The notes beneath the pieces were generated by a model. It did not search any database, had not been told where the DNA came from, and worked only from the letters and a program-made list of their open reading frames with translations. Below are positions 12,190 to 25,591 of a stretch of 64,000 bases of DNA, piece after piece. This stretch comes from Anaeromyces robustus (lineage: Eukaryota; Neocallimastigomycota; Neocallimastigomycetes; Neocallimastigales; Neocallimastigaceae), in contig MCFG01000075.1 in assembly GCA_002104895.1 (NCBI GenBank), positions 22,501 through 86,500 of the forward strand, read 5' to 3'. Both the position numbers and the translations under genes were made by a program. The first letter of the stretch is position 1. Each line of letters starts with the position of its first letter.

Positions 12190-15100
12190 ATGGATGATAC
12201 AAGTAACTACTAATATCAATAATAATATTATTGATATTTATTTTTATATTAAATATCAGATTATTATTAAATTGTTTTATTATAAAATGTATAATATGAA
12301 ATTGTATTAATTATAAAAATGAAATGTCATTTTAACTTTTTTTTTTTTTTTTTTTTTTAAAAATAAAATATCATGTCATGTCTCAGTTCTAAATAAAATA
12401 AATAGTTGTTTAAATACTGTTTTGGATTTTAATTCAACAAATGAACAAAGAAAAGAAGCAGAAAAAGTTCATAATTCAATCATTTTTAATAATTATAATT
12501 ATACTAATTTAAATAATACATCATATTTTATAACTTTATTAATTATGTTTTTTAAACAAAATTGAATGTTATTTTTTTTTTATAGTACTTACAAGAAATA
12601 AAAAATGATCCAAAAAGTCCAATATATGGATACTATCTTGCTCTAAAAAATAACAATCAAAATAATGAAGCGAGACATTTCGGTATTAATATGATTATTG
12701 ATGCTGTATCATATAAATGGAATGAAAAAACTTATTCCGACAATGAAAGAAATGAATTAAGACAAATGGCTCTTGATTTACTTAAAGTATTTATTCTAAT
12801 TTATCATTTTAAATAATATTAAATATTTTAAATTGTTTTTCTTATTACTTTTTTTTTTTTTTTATTTTTTTGAAAATAAAAATTTCTTAAAATACTTTAT
12901 CTGTATCATTTAAACAATATATAAAAATTAGGAAACGGGTGGTATTTTAGAAGAAGCTAATTACATAAAAGAAAAAATTGTTATATTGATTGTTGAAATT
13001 GCAAAACGTTCATGGCCAAATGAATGGACAAATTTCGATGTCATTTTAAGAACTTTATATGAGAAAGATGTAATGAAATGTTAAAATTAATTAAAACCAA
13101 TTAATTAGTTTTAATAGAATAATAATATTACTTCGTAATTTATTTATTTGATAGTAATATATATATATATTTTAAACATACATATTATTATAGAGAAATA
13201 CACAACAATTAGTTTTGTTAATATACCGAAATTTAGCACAAGAAGTATACTTAGACGAAATTAGTTCAATTCCAGAATTACGAAAAAAACAAATAGCCAG
13301 TGGCTTAATTGCAGTATCTTCAAGTGCTAAAGTATTATTAAATCGTTACGACTACTTTCAAAGTCATCCAGAAAATGTTACACCTGAACAAGTTGCAGAA
13401 ATGGAATTAATGGTTCAAATGGTAAGAGGTGACTATACAAATGAAGGCTGGCTTGTTCGATGGACCAACACATTGGAAAATTACAAAAAACAATATTTAA
13501 TGAATGTAATAATAATAATAATAAGAATAGCAATAATTATATATTATTTTTTTTATTAATACGTCATTATATATTATTGATATTTTTTTTATTTAGAAAA
13601 TGACAAACAACGAAATGGAATTACAACAATTAGAGCAATTAATTGTGAATATATTAGATACTTTATCATCATTTATTAAATGGGTTATATTTGAGTATGT
13701 AAGAAAAATAATATAAAAAATAATATGAATAATACAAAATTAAACACAAAAATAAATAAATAAATAAATAAATAAATAAAAATAAAAGATAGATAATAAT
13801 AACAATAACTTTTATAAATAAAAAAATAAAATAAGATAAAATAAAATAAAACATATATATATATATATATAATAAAATAATAATATAAATATTAATAATA
13901 TAAATTAATAAATTAATATAATACTTAATAAATAGATCTTTAAATGATATTGATATATTACCAAAATTAACAACAATGCTAGTACAAGAATATTCATATA
14001 AAATTAAAAGAGCTACATTAGAATGTATCTATGTATTAATGAGTAGGAATTTTCATATTAACAACGATGAAAGAAATAAATTAATTTTTAATCCTTTATT
14101 TGATAATAATGGATTAAATAATATTTTCCACTTTTGGGTAATGTTATATGAAGTATCAAACTTTACAAATGTTACAATTCAACAACTACAACAAATTCAG
14201 TATTCAAAAAATTTAATTGAAGATAACTATAAACTACTATTACATGTCAATGATGTAATTATTATACATATATATATATATATAATACAATTAATAACTA
14301 TAAAATAATAATATGAAATATATAATTGAAAAATTAATATTAAAAATTTCAAAAAACATAAATATATATAATTAAATATTATTATTTATATGATAATATA
14401 TATTAATTTTAATGTATATTAGATATTAACAACATTAGGTGTTAATCATATATCAAATAAAAAATTGTCATTCATACCAAATAATTTAGATAATTTCTTT
14501 GATTTAATGATGTTATTACTCAATCATCCATCAATTATTATATCTAGTTCATCTTTACATTTTTGGATTATAGCTTTTCAAAGTATGAATTTAAAAGAAA
14601 AGGGGGTTTTAAAAAAATATATTCCACTTATTTTAGAACGAATTTTAAACGAATTTTCAAAGGTATATAAATATTATTGATAGATATGTATATATATATA
14701 TATATATTCATTTTTATTAATTATTAAATAATAAAATTTTTTCTTTTATATATTAAAATAATAATATTTATATTAAAGGGAAAAGTATTTTCTGACTTAA
14801 TTGAAGAGTATTATATAAATATTGATTTTGAATTAAAAACTGATGATAATGAAATTTCTTTAATGTTTGAACAAAGAGTAATAAATTTAATAAAATTATT
14901 TACAAATTATATGCCACTCGAGGTTTATAATTGGGTTACAGGAAAAATTATAGAAATCATGAATTCCTCCGATCCTTCTTCATTAGATGAATTAGGTTGT
15001 TATCGAAATGATTCAGTTTATTATAAAATTTATTCAGCTACTGTTAAAATTTATCAAATTGTTGCTAGTTCTATTAGTGATGATATAAATAAATTTAATT

Positions 15101-17613
15101 TAGTTAAGGATACGATGATTCAATTTTATAACTTTTTAATCAATTATAGTACTTTTGTAAATACAAATATTCATTATTATTCATTATTGAAATTTATTTT
15201 ATATTAAATTAAATAAATTGAAAAAAACTTTTTTTTAATTTTTATATAAATATTTATATATATTTATATTATTAGGATCCTTTTATAAGTATCAAATATA
15301 TAAGAATGTTATCTTTCTTTGTAATATTAATTAAAAATAGTGAAGAAACAAACTATTTACTTTTATTATTTGAAAAGGTATGTATAAATTACTTTTTTTT
15401 TTCTTTTTTTCTTTTTTTTTTTTTTTTTTTAATAAGACAAAAAATTTAAAAGATATTAATATATATAAATATAAATTTAAAAAGTTATTTAGTTACGTTA
15501 CATATAAATTAACTGCTGATTCAACTAAATATTATGAAATATCAAAATCAATAAGACAAAAAGCCATTACTTCATTAACTGATATGGCATTAATTATTCC
15601 TGATATTTTTATGGTATAAATTGAAAAATAATAATAATAGTATAATAAATTACTTATATAATAATAATAATAAATTATATAGTAATATAATATCATAATA
15701 TAATATCATAATATAATATTATTTTTATTATTAGCGTTATTATAATGAAATTTGCAATACTATTATGAAAATATCATGTAATGATGATATTACATATGAA
15801 AATTTACTATCATTAAAACAATTACTTATCATTATATGGTATTACTAATTAAAATTCAATATAAATAAAAGGAAAATTTATTCCATAGTATATAATTATA
15901 ATGATTATTATTAAAAACTAATTTTTTTTTTTTATATTTATATATACATCAATATCAATATAATATTTTTGATGAATAATAATAGTTATCATTCAAATTT
16001 AAAAATTGAAGATAAAAAAAAATATATTGAAGAAGTATTTAATACTATAATGCAAGAATGGATTGAAGAAAGTAAAAATGGAGAAATATATAGTTCACCT
16101 GAAATATATATGGAATATATAGGTGTTCGTGAATTATCAGAAAGTAAATATTAATTCCTTTAATATTATTATATTCTTTTATAAAAATAAAACAATCAAT
16201 TTCTTTATTAATCACATATTATTTATAAATTTTTTACAAAGTATTAAAGGTATATCCAATGGATAAAAATCTTTCTGAATTAGATAATAGTATTATTGAA
16301 AAACTTAATGGATTAAAGCTCAGACGTACAAAGGTAAATATATATTAATATTAAATATATATTATAATTATTAAAATATATTCTAAATGGATTAATATAA
16401 TTAATTATATATTTATTATTATAGGTTTATTTAATACTGAATAGTGTATGGGTTCTTATTAAGAAAACGATCTATATAAAGAATGATACCGTAAGTTAAA
16501 TATATATATACAATATACAATATACAATATATAGATATATTTTTATATCAATGACTTAATTCATATATTTACTTTTTTTCTTTTTTTTTTTTTTTTAACC
16601 ATTTTTTCTTTATATAACTATTAATTTGGAATAATATTCAATAATTTATTATTTTTTATTATTTATAGAATGAAGAAAATAAACAAATATGGAATGGATA
16701 TTTTGAATTTATTTTACAGAGTGTTTTAACAATTGCTAAGTAAATATAATATATATTATTTATTCTATTTGTTACTCTAAAATAATATAATTTATTAATA
16801 TCGTTAATAAATAATATATATGTATATTTATTATATATAGAGTTTCACATAGTTTATGGAATAAAAATAATTGGACAAACATTTTACCAAATTTAAGAAA
16901 AGAATTATTAAATGAAATAAATATAAAGGATTCTTCAATAACAGGTAAAATTATTAATATAATTTTCCTTAATTAAAAAAAAAAAAAGGAATGAATTATT
17001 AAATATTATTATTATTATTATATAATATTAAAAAAAAAAAGTAAAAAATAAATCAGTGAATACAATTTACAAATATGTTAAGCAATTACAAGGATTTATT
17101 ACTAGTGAATTTGAAATATGGTAAATATATATATATATATATATAAAATCAATAAATAAATATTTATAATTTATTAAATTTTTTAAAAATATATAATATA
17201 GTTATTTAATTATAGGTGCTTTAACAAAACTTCCTATATTTTATAATTATAATAATATTGGTGATATTCTTATAAATGAATTATTATTTGAAGCTGAAAA
17301 TTTAACAAATACTCAATGGAAAAATTTAATAAATATCCTTTACATTAATTTTATTATTATTATAAAATAAATATGATAAATAAATATATATATATAATAT
17401 TTATATCCTTAACTTAAAAATATTTTATCTGAACTTACGTACAGTAATTACTCCCTTACTTTCAAATTGTCCTGAATTTAAGTACAATATAATATTAGAA
17501 AAAATTTTACCAGAATTAATTCAATATATTTCAAAAAAATTGATATCAGAATGGGAAAATGTTGAATACAATATGTAATATTCGAAATATATATGATTTA
17601 TTTATTTAATAAT

Positions 17614-17665
<52 letters not shown>

Positions 17666-19093
17666 TAATTTATTTCATATAAAAAAAAATGAATAAATTA
17701 ATAATGATAATAATATTTATTGATATTAACTTTTATTATTTAGTGATGAGGATAATGATAATGATAACGAAGATGATGAATTCCAAGAAGAAATATTTTA
17801 TAATAAAACTTTAAGAGATTTAACCAGATCATTAGTTTTTTTATATAGTAAATTAGTTGAACCACAGATACCAAAAGGAAAAAAAGAAAATTTAACAAGA
17901 GAAATTAGTCCTGATACTTATAAATATATTTCACATTATATATTTAATTCAAAAGTAAGTTGAAATAAAAAAAAAAAAATAAAAATAAAATAAAATAAAA
18001 GGTTTTATATATAAATATATAATTTAATTTATTTATTGAATAGGAAATGTATTGATTAACATATATTATTATTTATACTAAAAACTAAAAATAGTCAATC
18101 ATAATACCACTATTACAAAGTTTATCTGAAATAATTATGTTTAAAGATTCGAAATCATCAAATAAAAGTATTAATATTTTAGTAAGAATATTGCCAGAAT
18201 TAGTAAAAAAATCAGAACTTTATGAAATAATTGGTTGTGAAATTCTTAAAACTGCTTTAATGGTAAATAAAATAAATATTCTAAATTATTATATAATTAA
18301 TTCATACTTTAAATAATATTAATATATTTAAATAAATAAATAAATAAATAGAATAATGTAATTGATATATCAATATATATATATATTTATGTAAAAAAAA
18401 AAAAAAATTATAAATAATTAAAATATATATATAGGCCTATAATGATTCATATCATCAAGAAATGCATGTTGAATTAATAGCACTTATAACTGATATTTAT
18501 TTATTACTAAGACCAAAATGTGATATTCCATTTAATACATTAAGCCAATTAAATGACATGACAACCGCAAAAATTCAAGTAAATAAATATATATATATAA
18601 TAAAAAAAAAAAAATTCAAATATAAAAATTTTTTATAAAAATTTTTTTATATTATAGATTATAAATTTAAATACAATATTAAAAAATTTTTTTACAATAA
18701 TATAATTCTTAATAGGCAATGGAAAATGAATTATTTAATAGTAAAACAGTTAAAAATCAACAATATGCCATTAAAAATCTTTTAAATGATATTAAAGGAG
18801 TAAGTTATTATTATATATTTTTATTATTTTATTATAATATTAAAAAAATATTATTTTTACTAATAATATTTTTTTCTATTTTATTTTTTGTATTATAATT
18901 AATGAAATTAATAAAATAAATATATATATATATGTTCAAAAAGGTATCAATATCTCAATTACATAAAAATAAAGAATCATATAAAAAACCATTTTTAAGT
19001 AAAGAAATGTTATTAAGAACAGGTTCAAAAGATATACTTAATAACAATGAAGAAACAGGAATTAGTAATCTTTTTGAAAATTATGATGAATAG
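12190..19093 (+). CDS. XPO5: Exportin-5 / Msn5-family karyopherin
   Basis: RanGTP-dependent nuclear export receptor. The 25-exon model gives 1235 aa (human XPO5 is about 1200): 12190-12202, 12387-12466, 12586-12786, 12932-13069, 13194-13505, 13597-13694, 13936-14254, 14423-14662, 14779-15156, 15276-15377, 15485-15613, 15735-15838, 15986-16143, 16242-16333, 16425-16490, 16669-16739, 16841-16944, 17042-17120, 17202-17332, 17439-17574, 17744-17954, 18095-18262, 18435-18578, 18716-18799, 18944-19093. The N-terminus (EAEKYLQEIKND, ARHFGINMI, then ILEEANYIKEKI and IAKRSWPNEW) matches the importin-beta N-terminal domain of XPO5/HASTY/Msn5; the rest is HEAT-type helices. The family exports phosphoproteins and structured small RNAs; cargo here is unknown. 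Intron 19 (17333-17438) has U12-type AT-AC ends. Intron 2 has a weak donor, GTTCAT. The first exon is only 13 nt. Confidence 0.87.
17333..17438 (+). other. Putative U12-type AT-AC intron in the exportin gene
   Basis: The 5' end reads ATATCCTTT, a full match to the AT-type U12 donor consensus, and the 3' end is CTTAC. TCCTTAAC at 17406-17413 matches the U12 branch site. There is no GT from 17281 to 17438, and the frame meets a stop at about 17370 if unspliced. Exon phases close exactly: one leftover base before, two after. An AT-AG variant ending at 17444 would also keep frame. Confidence 0.72.
17597..17664. repeat. (TTTA)n microsatellite in exportin intron 20
   Basis: Tandem TTTA units with one interruption, inside the intron 17575-17743. 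Confidence 0.9.
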
Positions 19094-19532
19094 TTTTACA
19101 TGATTTACTAATAATATAATAAGAATTAAACCAAATAAATAATATATAAAATACGAAATATATTAATAGATAAATGATATATTAATATATTTTACTAACC
19201 ATATAAATATATAAAATAAATAAAAAAAATAAATAAAATATATAATTAAAAAATAAATACACAAAATTATTTAAAATTTTTTTTTTTACAATTTTCTTTT
19301 TCATTTTAATTCCTTTTTTATATATTATTTTATTTTTATTTTATTATTTGTTTGAATTATTAAAATATTAAAAATATAAAGGGATAAGAATAAAAGAAAA
19401 TAAAAAATCGTTACATTATATAAGAAAAAAAAAATTTAATAATAATAAAAAATTTTTAAAATAAATATTCATTATTTTTTTCTTTTCTTTATATTTTATT
19501 TTATTATTATTTTTTTTTTTTTTTGTTTTTTT

Positions 19533-19577
<45 letters not shown>

Positions 19578-20048
19578 TTTTTTTATCTTTTTTTTTATCT
19601 TTTTTTTTTTTTTTTATTATACATTAATTTATTATTTATTATTATAATTATTATTATTATTTATATATAAAATATTATATTCAGATTAAAAATACGACTT
19701 TTAATATAGAAAGAAAATTCATGAAAATTAATTAAATGTATAAATATATATAAAGTTTAATAAATAAATAAATAATTAAATAAAAATATTTATAAAAAAG
19801 ACAAAATGAAATATAAAAAATTTAAAAAAAAAAATAAAATAAAATAAATAATAAGAGATAAACGATAATAATTAATCTTTTGTTTTATTTATTATTAATA
19901 AATAATTAATAATAAATTATTTTTATCTATTACCAAAAATGATAAATAATAATCATTAAATTAAAAAAAAAAAAAGGTATTATATTTTATGTGATTATTG
20001 ATTATTAATATTTATATCCAAGATAAACAATTAATAATTTATAGATTA
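19094..20048. other. Intergenic region between convergent genes, with very long T tract
   Basis: It separates the 3' ends of the exportin and Mpe1-like genes. A T tract with few interruptions runs over about 19511-19577 and continues to about 19616. No gene seen. Confidence 0.6.
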
Positions 20049-22215
20049 TTAATGTTTAGCTTTTTTATCAGTAATATCTATAACATCCATTTCTCTTGCA
20101 CGTTTTTTCTGTTGTCTAAATTGAATTCTTCTTTCATAACTATTATTTATATTAAAATAAAATAAAATAAAATAAAATAAATAAAAAAATTATATTAATA
20201 TTATAATATTTAAATTATTTAATAAGTATATAAATATATAAATAATATAAATATATAAATAATATAAATATATATATATATATATATAATAAAAATAATA
20301 TTTACGTTTGATAAACTTTTTGGCCTCTTGTCATTGGATACTCTGGACCCATTGGATTATACATATTATTACGCATACCCATATTTAAATTTTGAGGATT
20401 CATCATTGGATTCATCATAGGACGAGATGTTGCTGTATTCATCATAACACCGGGTACACCATCCCACATTTGTAATGATTCATTATTCATATTCCATCCA
20501 TTATTATAATCTGGATAGACTCTATAATTATTATCATTCATATATGTAGGAATCATTTTATTGTATTCATTTTGCATATTCATATTATTTTTATAATTAT
20601 TATTATAATTCATATTAAATGAATTATTATTTTGATAATAAGGTTTTTGTTTTCCATCTGTATTTCTTCCTTTATTTCTCATGTCATTTGATTTTAGTTT
20701 ATTATTTGGATTTTGTTTCATATTATTTTTATTATTATTAATATTATTACCTTTAATTTTTTGATTCTGATTATTTTTATTCTTATTATTAATATTGGTA
20801 TTATTGTTATTGTTATTATTATTATTATTATGAGTATTATTATTGGAATTCTTATTATTATTTGATACTTTTTTATTTGCTGATTCATTTGATTTTTTTA
20901 CTTCAGTTTTATTATCATTATCTTTTTCATTTCCAGGTTTTTTATTGGTAAATTCTAATAAATGATTTTCAACTGCTTGACGTAATGATTTATTTGGAAC
21001 TAAATTATCAGGTGATTGTTCTTTATGACAATTTGGACATTTCATATTTGGTGCATCTTTTAATAAATTACTTCTAATACCTATATATATATATATATAT
21101 ATATGTAATATAAAAATATAGAAATTATGATTAATTTAATTTAATAAAATATTAAAATTTATTATTATATTATAAATTTAATATATATATATATATATTT
21201 AAAAAAAAAAAAAAAAAAAAAATTGTAAAAATTTAAATTACATACATTCATCACAATAACTTTTACCACAACATGGAATAGATACTGCATCTTTAAATAA
21301 TTTTTCACAAATAGGACAACGAAGATTATCTGGAACAGGAACTGTATTATAAATATCTTCACCAAATACAGTACCAACCTTTGATGTCATTTTTTTCCAT
21401 TCTTGTTCATTAGGTTGAACAACAACTAAATCACCATTTTGAGTAACCATAACACCTCCTTCTGTGGCTTGTTTTGTATCAACAGCCTTTAAAAAACATT
21501 TTGGAATACCAGTGGTTCTTTTTAATTTTGGTCTATCATATTCTTTATCACCTATAGTTGGACAATTACTTATAAAATGACCTATTTTTTTAATGATATA
21601 TTTTTAAATAAAACATTTTATAATTGGTTAATTTTTATTTTATTAAAAGCATTTTATATATATATATATATTATAGTATCAAAAAGAAAAGAAAAAAAAA
21701 AAAAATTATAAATAAATTAATAGAAAATATAAAAACTATAAATCCAATAATAAATAAAAGAAAATGGAAAAATAATAATATTAATAATAAATATAATAAA
21801 ATTAAAGAATAACAAGAAAAGATTTTTTTTCGTCTTTTTTTTTTTTTTTTTTTTTTTTTTCTTTTCTTTCCTTCTTTCGTTCTTATATATATATTATTAT
21901 TTTATCATTATTATTATTATTATTGTTATTATTATTATTATATTAAATATAATATTAATAAATAATATAATAAAATAAAATGAAGAAAAAAAAAAAAAAA
22001 AAAAAAAGGTTTAAAAAAATTTAATTTAAATATAAAAAAATAAAAATGAATGATTTTAATTGTCTATTATTATATATTGAAAGCTTGAATATTTATCATT
22101 ATATTTTACAATATTATGTATATTCATAACATAATATTGTAAAATATTTTTATCAATAATACTTTTTTTTTGTAGAAATTTTAAAATTAAATTTAAAATA
22201 TATCCTCATATAAAA

Positions 22216-22265
<50 letters not shown>

Positions 22266-25082
22266 TATATATTAGATATTATTATATATTAGATATTATT
22301 ATATATTAGATATTATTCTTTAAATTATGTTAACTTTTAAAAAAATATATATTTATAAAATATTTCTTAAAATTATCTAATTCTATAGAGATTATACTTA
22401 AACCATTTAAAGAGTATTGTAAAACATTTCTGTAAAATTAAAGTAATTCATTAAAAGTATTTTATTTAATTTTATAGAAATAATAATTTATTAAAATAAT
22501 AATATAATACTCATTAAATGCTTTAATTTCATTTTTATAATTATTTATGTCTAAAATATATCTTGTTAAATATTTTATTCATAGTAATGAATTAAAATAT
22601 AGTTTTAAAAATATATTTGATATAAATATTTTGTATTATACAATTATATCCAAATAAAATTCTTAAAAAATAAATTATTCTAATTTAAAATGATTATTCA
22701 TAAAAATGTTATTAAAAAAATTATTTTTTTAATGTATTTTAAATATAGAATAATTATTAATTGTTGTTAATTGTTATATTAAATATATGTATATACATAT
22801 AGAGATGAAATATAATTTTAACAATTTCCATAATGAAGGATTATTAAAATAAAATAATCATTTATTTTATTTATTTTATATAATTGTATGATTAATAATT
22901 GTTTTGATTTATTATTAATATTATCGTTATTATTATTATTATTTTATTCAATATTATTACAATATTTATATTATTTATATTATTTTTATTATTATAAATT
23001 TATAATAGTATAATATTTATATTTTATTGAGTGTGTATATATTTTTATTTTATTTTTTTTATTTTTTTTTTTTTTTTTTTATTTTAAAAAAAAATAATAA
23101 TAATAAAAGTTATGAAAATATATATATATTACATCTAATATATATATTTAAAGTATATTGATAATGAAAAACTACAATATATAAAATAACATCTAAAAGT
23201 TTTGGATTATTTAAAAAATTTAAAATAGAATATAATAAATAATATTTATATATATCTACAACAAGTTTAAACAAAAAAGAAAAAAGAAAAAAGAAAAAAA
23301 AAAAGATATTAACAATGAAAAAAAAAATTTATAAAATAATTATATACATATAATAGTATAAAATATAATAAACAAAAATACTAAAAATACTAAAAATAAA
23401 AAAGATAATAATATATATTCAGATTATTATATAACATTTGGTATATTAAATATAAATTTATACCTTTTTGTCCACATCTAAAACAAACATAAGTTGGATT
23501 GGGTATCTTTTGTGGTATAGTGCTACTATTTGGATTTGTTGGCTTTGTTCCAGAAGTATTACTTGAAGAATGACTACTTAAAAAATGTGGTCTAAATGGA
23601 ACAGATTTTGCACTATATTCAGTTAAAAAAATAAATAAATAAAAATAAAAAATATATATTAATATGTTAAATTTATAATTATTATTAATAATTAGAATTA
23701 TTAGAATAATTGTTAGAATTATAATTATTATTACTAATTATTAGATTCTTTACTAGTAAAAAAAAAAAATAATTAATAGTGTTTATTAAAATTCTTAAAC
23801 ATTTATTATTATAACTACTAATTATTATTCACTATTATTATTACTTTTTATATTATTATTTTTTTATATTATTCTTATTTTCATTTATTAGCGAATTTAT
23901 TAATTCTATTATTATTTTATTACTATATCTATAATGTCCATAATAATTTCTGTTTTATCATTAATGCTAATTATTCTTTAATAATTATTAAATTTGAATG
24001 TGAACTATATTAATATTTTAATTTATATTTAAATTTATAATTTTGAATTTTGATTTTTAATTTATACAATGAAATTTCATAATAATAATAATAATAATAA
24101 TATATTATTCAATTTATGTAAATTAATAATATATTATTCCTCAAATACTTTAATAATTAAAGTATTTATCTTATTATAATCTCTCTAACAATACAACAAA
24201 AATATATATATCAATTTAATTCCTTTCATTATTTTGATTTTTTCAATATTTACTTTGCCATTTGATCTTGTAATTGTTTCCAATGTTCATTAGTTTTTTG
24301 AAACATTGCATTAATTCTTTCTTCTTCTGTTAATCCTTCCAATGTTTCTTCAGTTTTAGCACTATTCTGACCTGTTTTACTAATAAATATTAAAAATAGT
24401 AAGAGATAAAATAAAAAAAAAAATTAAAATTAATTAATATATACATGAATTGAATATAAATTTTTTTTTGTTTGTTTGTTCAATTAAATCATAATAAACA
24501 AAAACAAAATTAAATCCTACTTTGTTGTTACAATCTTATTCTTTCCAATTGAAGGAACATTTTTACTAGTATTTGCCACTCTCCTTCCAATTACATGTGT
24601 TACAGGTCCTGATGCTGATAAATATTTTTGTGCATTTCCTTTACCTGGTCTCTCAGGAGGGACTCTTCTTACTATGATTGAAGTATTTCTTGGAATTGTG
24701 GCTAAATCATCAGTATATTCTAAAAAAAGAAAAAAAAAAGATTTTATAAGACAATTTAATTCAAAATAAATATATAAAAATAAAATATATTTATTTCTAC
24801 ATACCTTCACCAGTTTGTGCATTATAAACTGACAAATCGAAATCTGTTCCTTTTCCCAATTTTTTAGAAATCATAATTTCATGTTTAAGATCAAATACTG
24901 ATAGACTAATGCCATCAAAAGTTACGGTATCATAATCTTTAGCACTCTATTAATTTTAATTATAATTAATATAAATAGATATATTGGATACATCAGAAAA
25001 AGATAATATTTAATACGTCTTTTAGATATTTTATAATAAAAATAATAGTAATTACCTTAAATTTATAATAAATAACAGACAT
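20049..25082 (-). CDS. MPE1: Mpe1/RBBP6-type protein (DWNN, zinc knuckle, RING-like domain)
   Basis: Subunit of the nuclear pre-mRNA cleavage and polyadenylation machinery, with a ubiquitin-ligase-like RING. Eight minus-strand exons (25082-25056, 24946-24805, 24719-24521, 24379-24254, 23612-23464, 21581-21246, 21080-20306, 20139-20049) give 614 aa. The start MSVIYYKFKSAKDYDTV and the segment IPRNTSIIVRRVPPERPGKG define the DWNN ubiquitin-like domain (about 1-80). The CCHC knuckle CFRCGQKGHFISNC lies near 208-221. RING-like Cys pairs (CPIC, CCGKSYCDEC, CPNC) span about 302-345. An Asn-rich low-complexity region and a basic C-terminus follow. The intron between exons 5 and 6 is 1882 bp, far longer than any other here, and splits the knuckle codons. 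At 614 aa it is longer than yeast Mpe1 and much shorter than human RBBP6. Confidence 0.92.
22101..22147. repeat. 18-bp perfect inverted repeat with 11-nt loop
   Basis: The left arm ATATTTTACAATATTATG at 22101-22118 is exactly complementary to 22130-22147. It sits within the long MPE1 intron and includes G/C positions, so it is more than an AT dinucleotide palindrome. Confidence 0.85.
22261..22318. repeat. Tandem 17-bp repeat, three copies
   Basis: The unit TATTAGATATTATTATA recurs three times head-to-tail inside the long MPE1 intron. Confidence 0.85.
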
Positions 25083-25559
25083 TTTATTTTATAAAAAAAG
25101 GAAAAAAAAAAAAAAAGAGGGGAAAAAAAGGAATAAAAAAATAGTAAAAAAAAAAAAAGTAAAATGAAAAATGAAAAAATAAAAAAGGAAAATAAAAAAG
25201 GAAAATGACCAAGTTATATAATTACAAGTTTCTTACAGATATTGGTATAAACAAATTTAACTATTATATATAAAAAAAAAAACTAAGAAATGAACGAAAA
25301 TTTAAAAAACAAATAAATAAATAAAATTTAAAATGATTAACAATTAAAGTATATTATGCTTTATTATATTTCTTATATCTATAATTAATTTTATATTTGA
25401 TTAAACGCCTAATTGTCTAAGTTTAATATTTTAAATATAATTGATTCTTAATAAGATAATTTATATTATTCCTTTATCAATTTTAATTAATTTAAATATC
25501 TTCTTATAATTTAACTATTTTAAAAATAATTTAGATTAAATTCAGATTATTATAATGAT

Positions 25560-25591
<32 letters not shown>

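Larger units (their letters stand above)
21582..23463 (-). other. Unusually long (1882 bp) intron of the MPE1 gene
   Basis: The other introns in the window are nearly all 70-300 bp. This one holds T tracts, an ATT run (22217-22260), a tandem 17-mer (22261-22318) and an 18-bp perfect inverted repeat (22101-22118 / 22130-22147). No nested gene was recognised. Confidence 0.8.

Noticed and set aside
12467-12560. Read-through of exportin exon 2 past 12466
   Set aside because: The frame stays open for about 30 codons, but they are Asn/Ile-rich without family similarity. Splicing at GTTCAT gives the conserved EAEKYLQEIKND joint.
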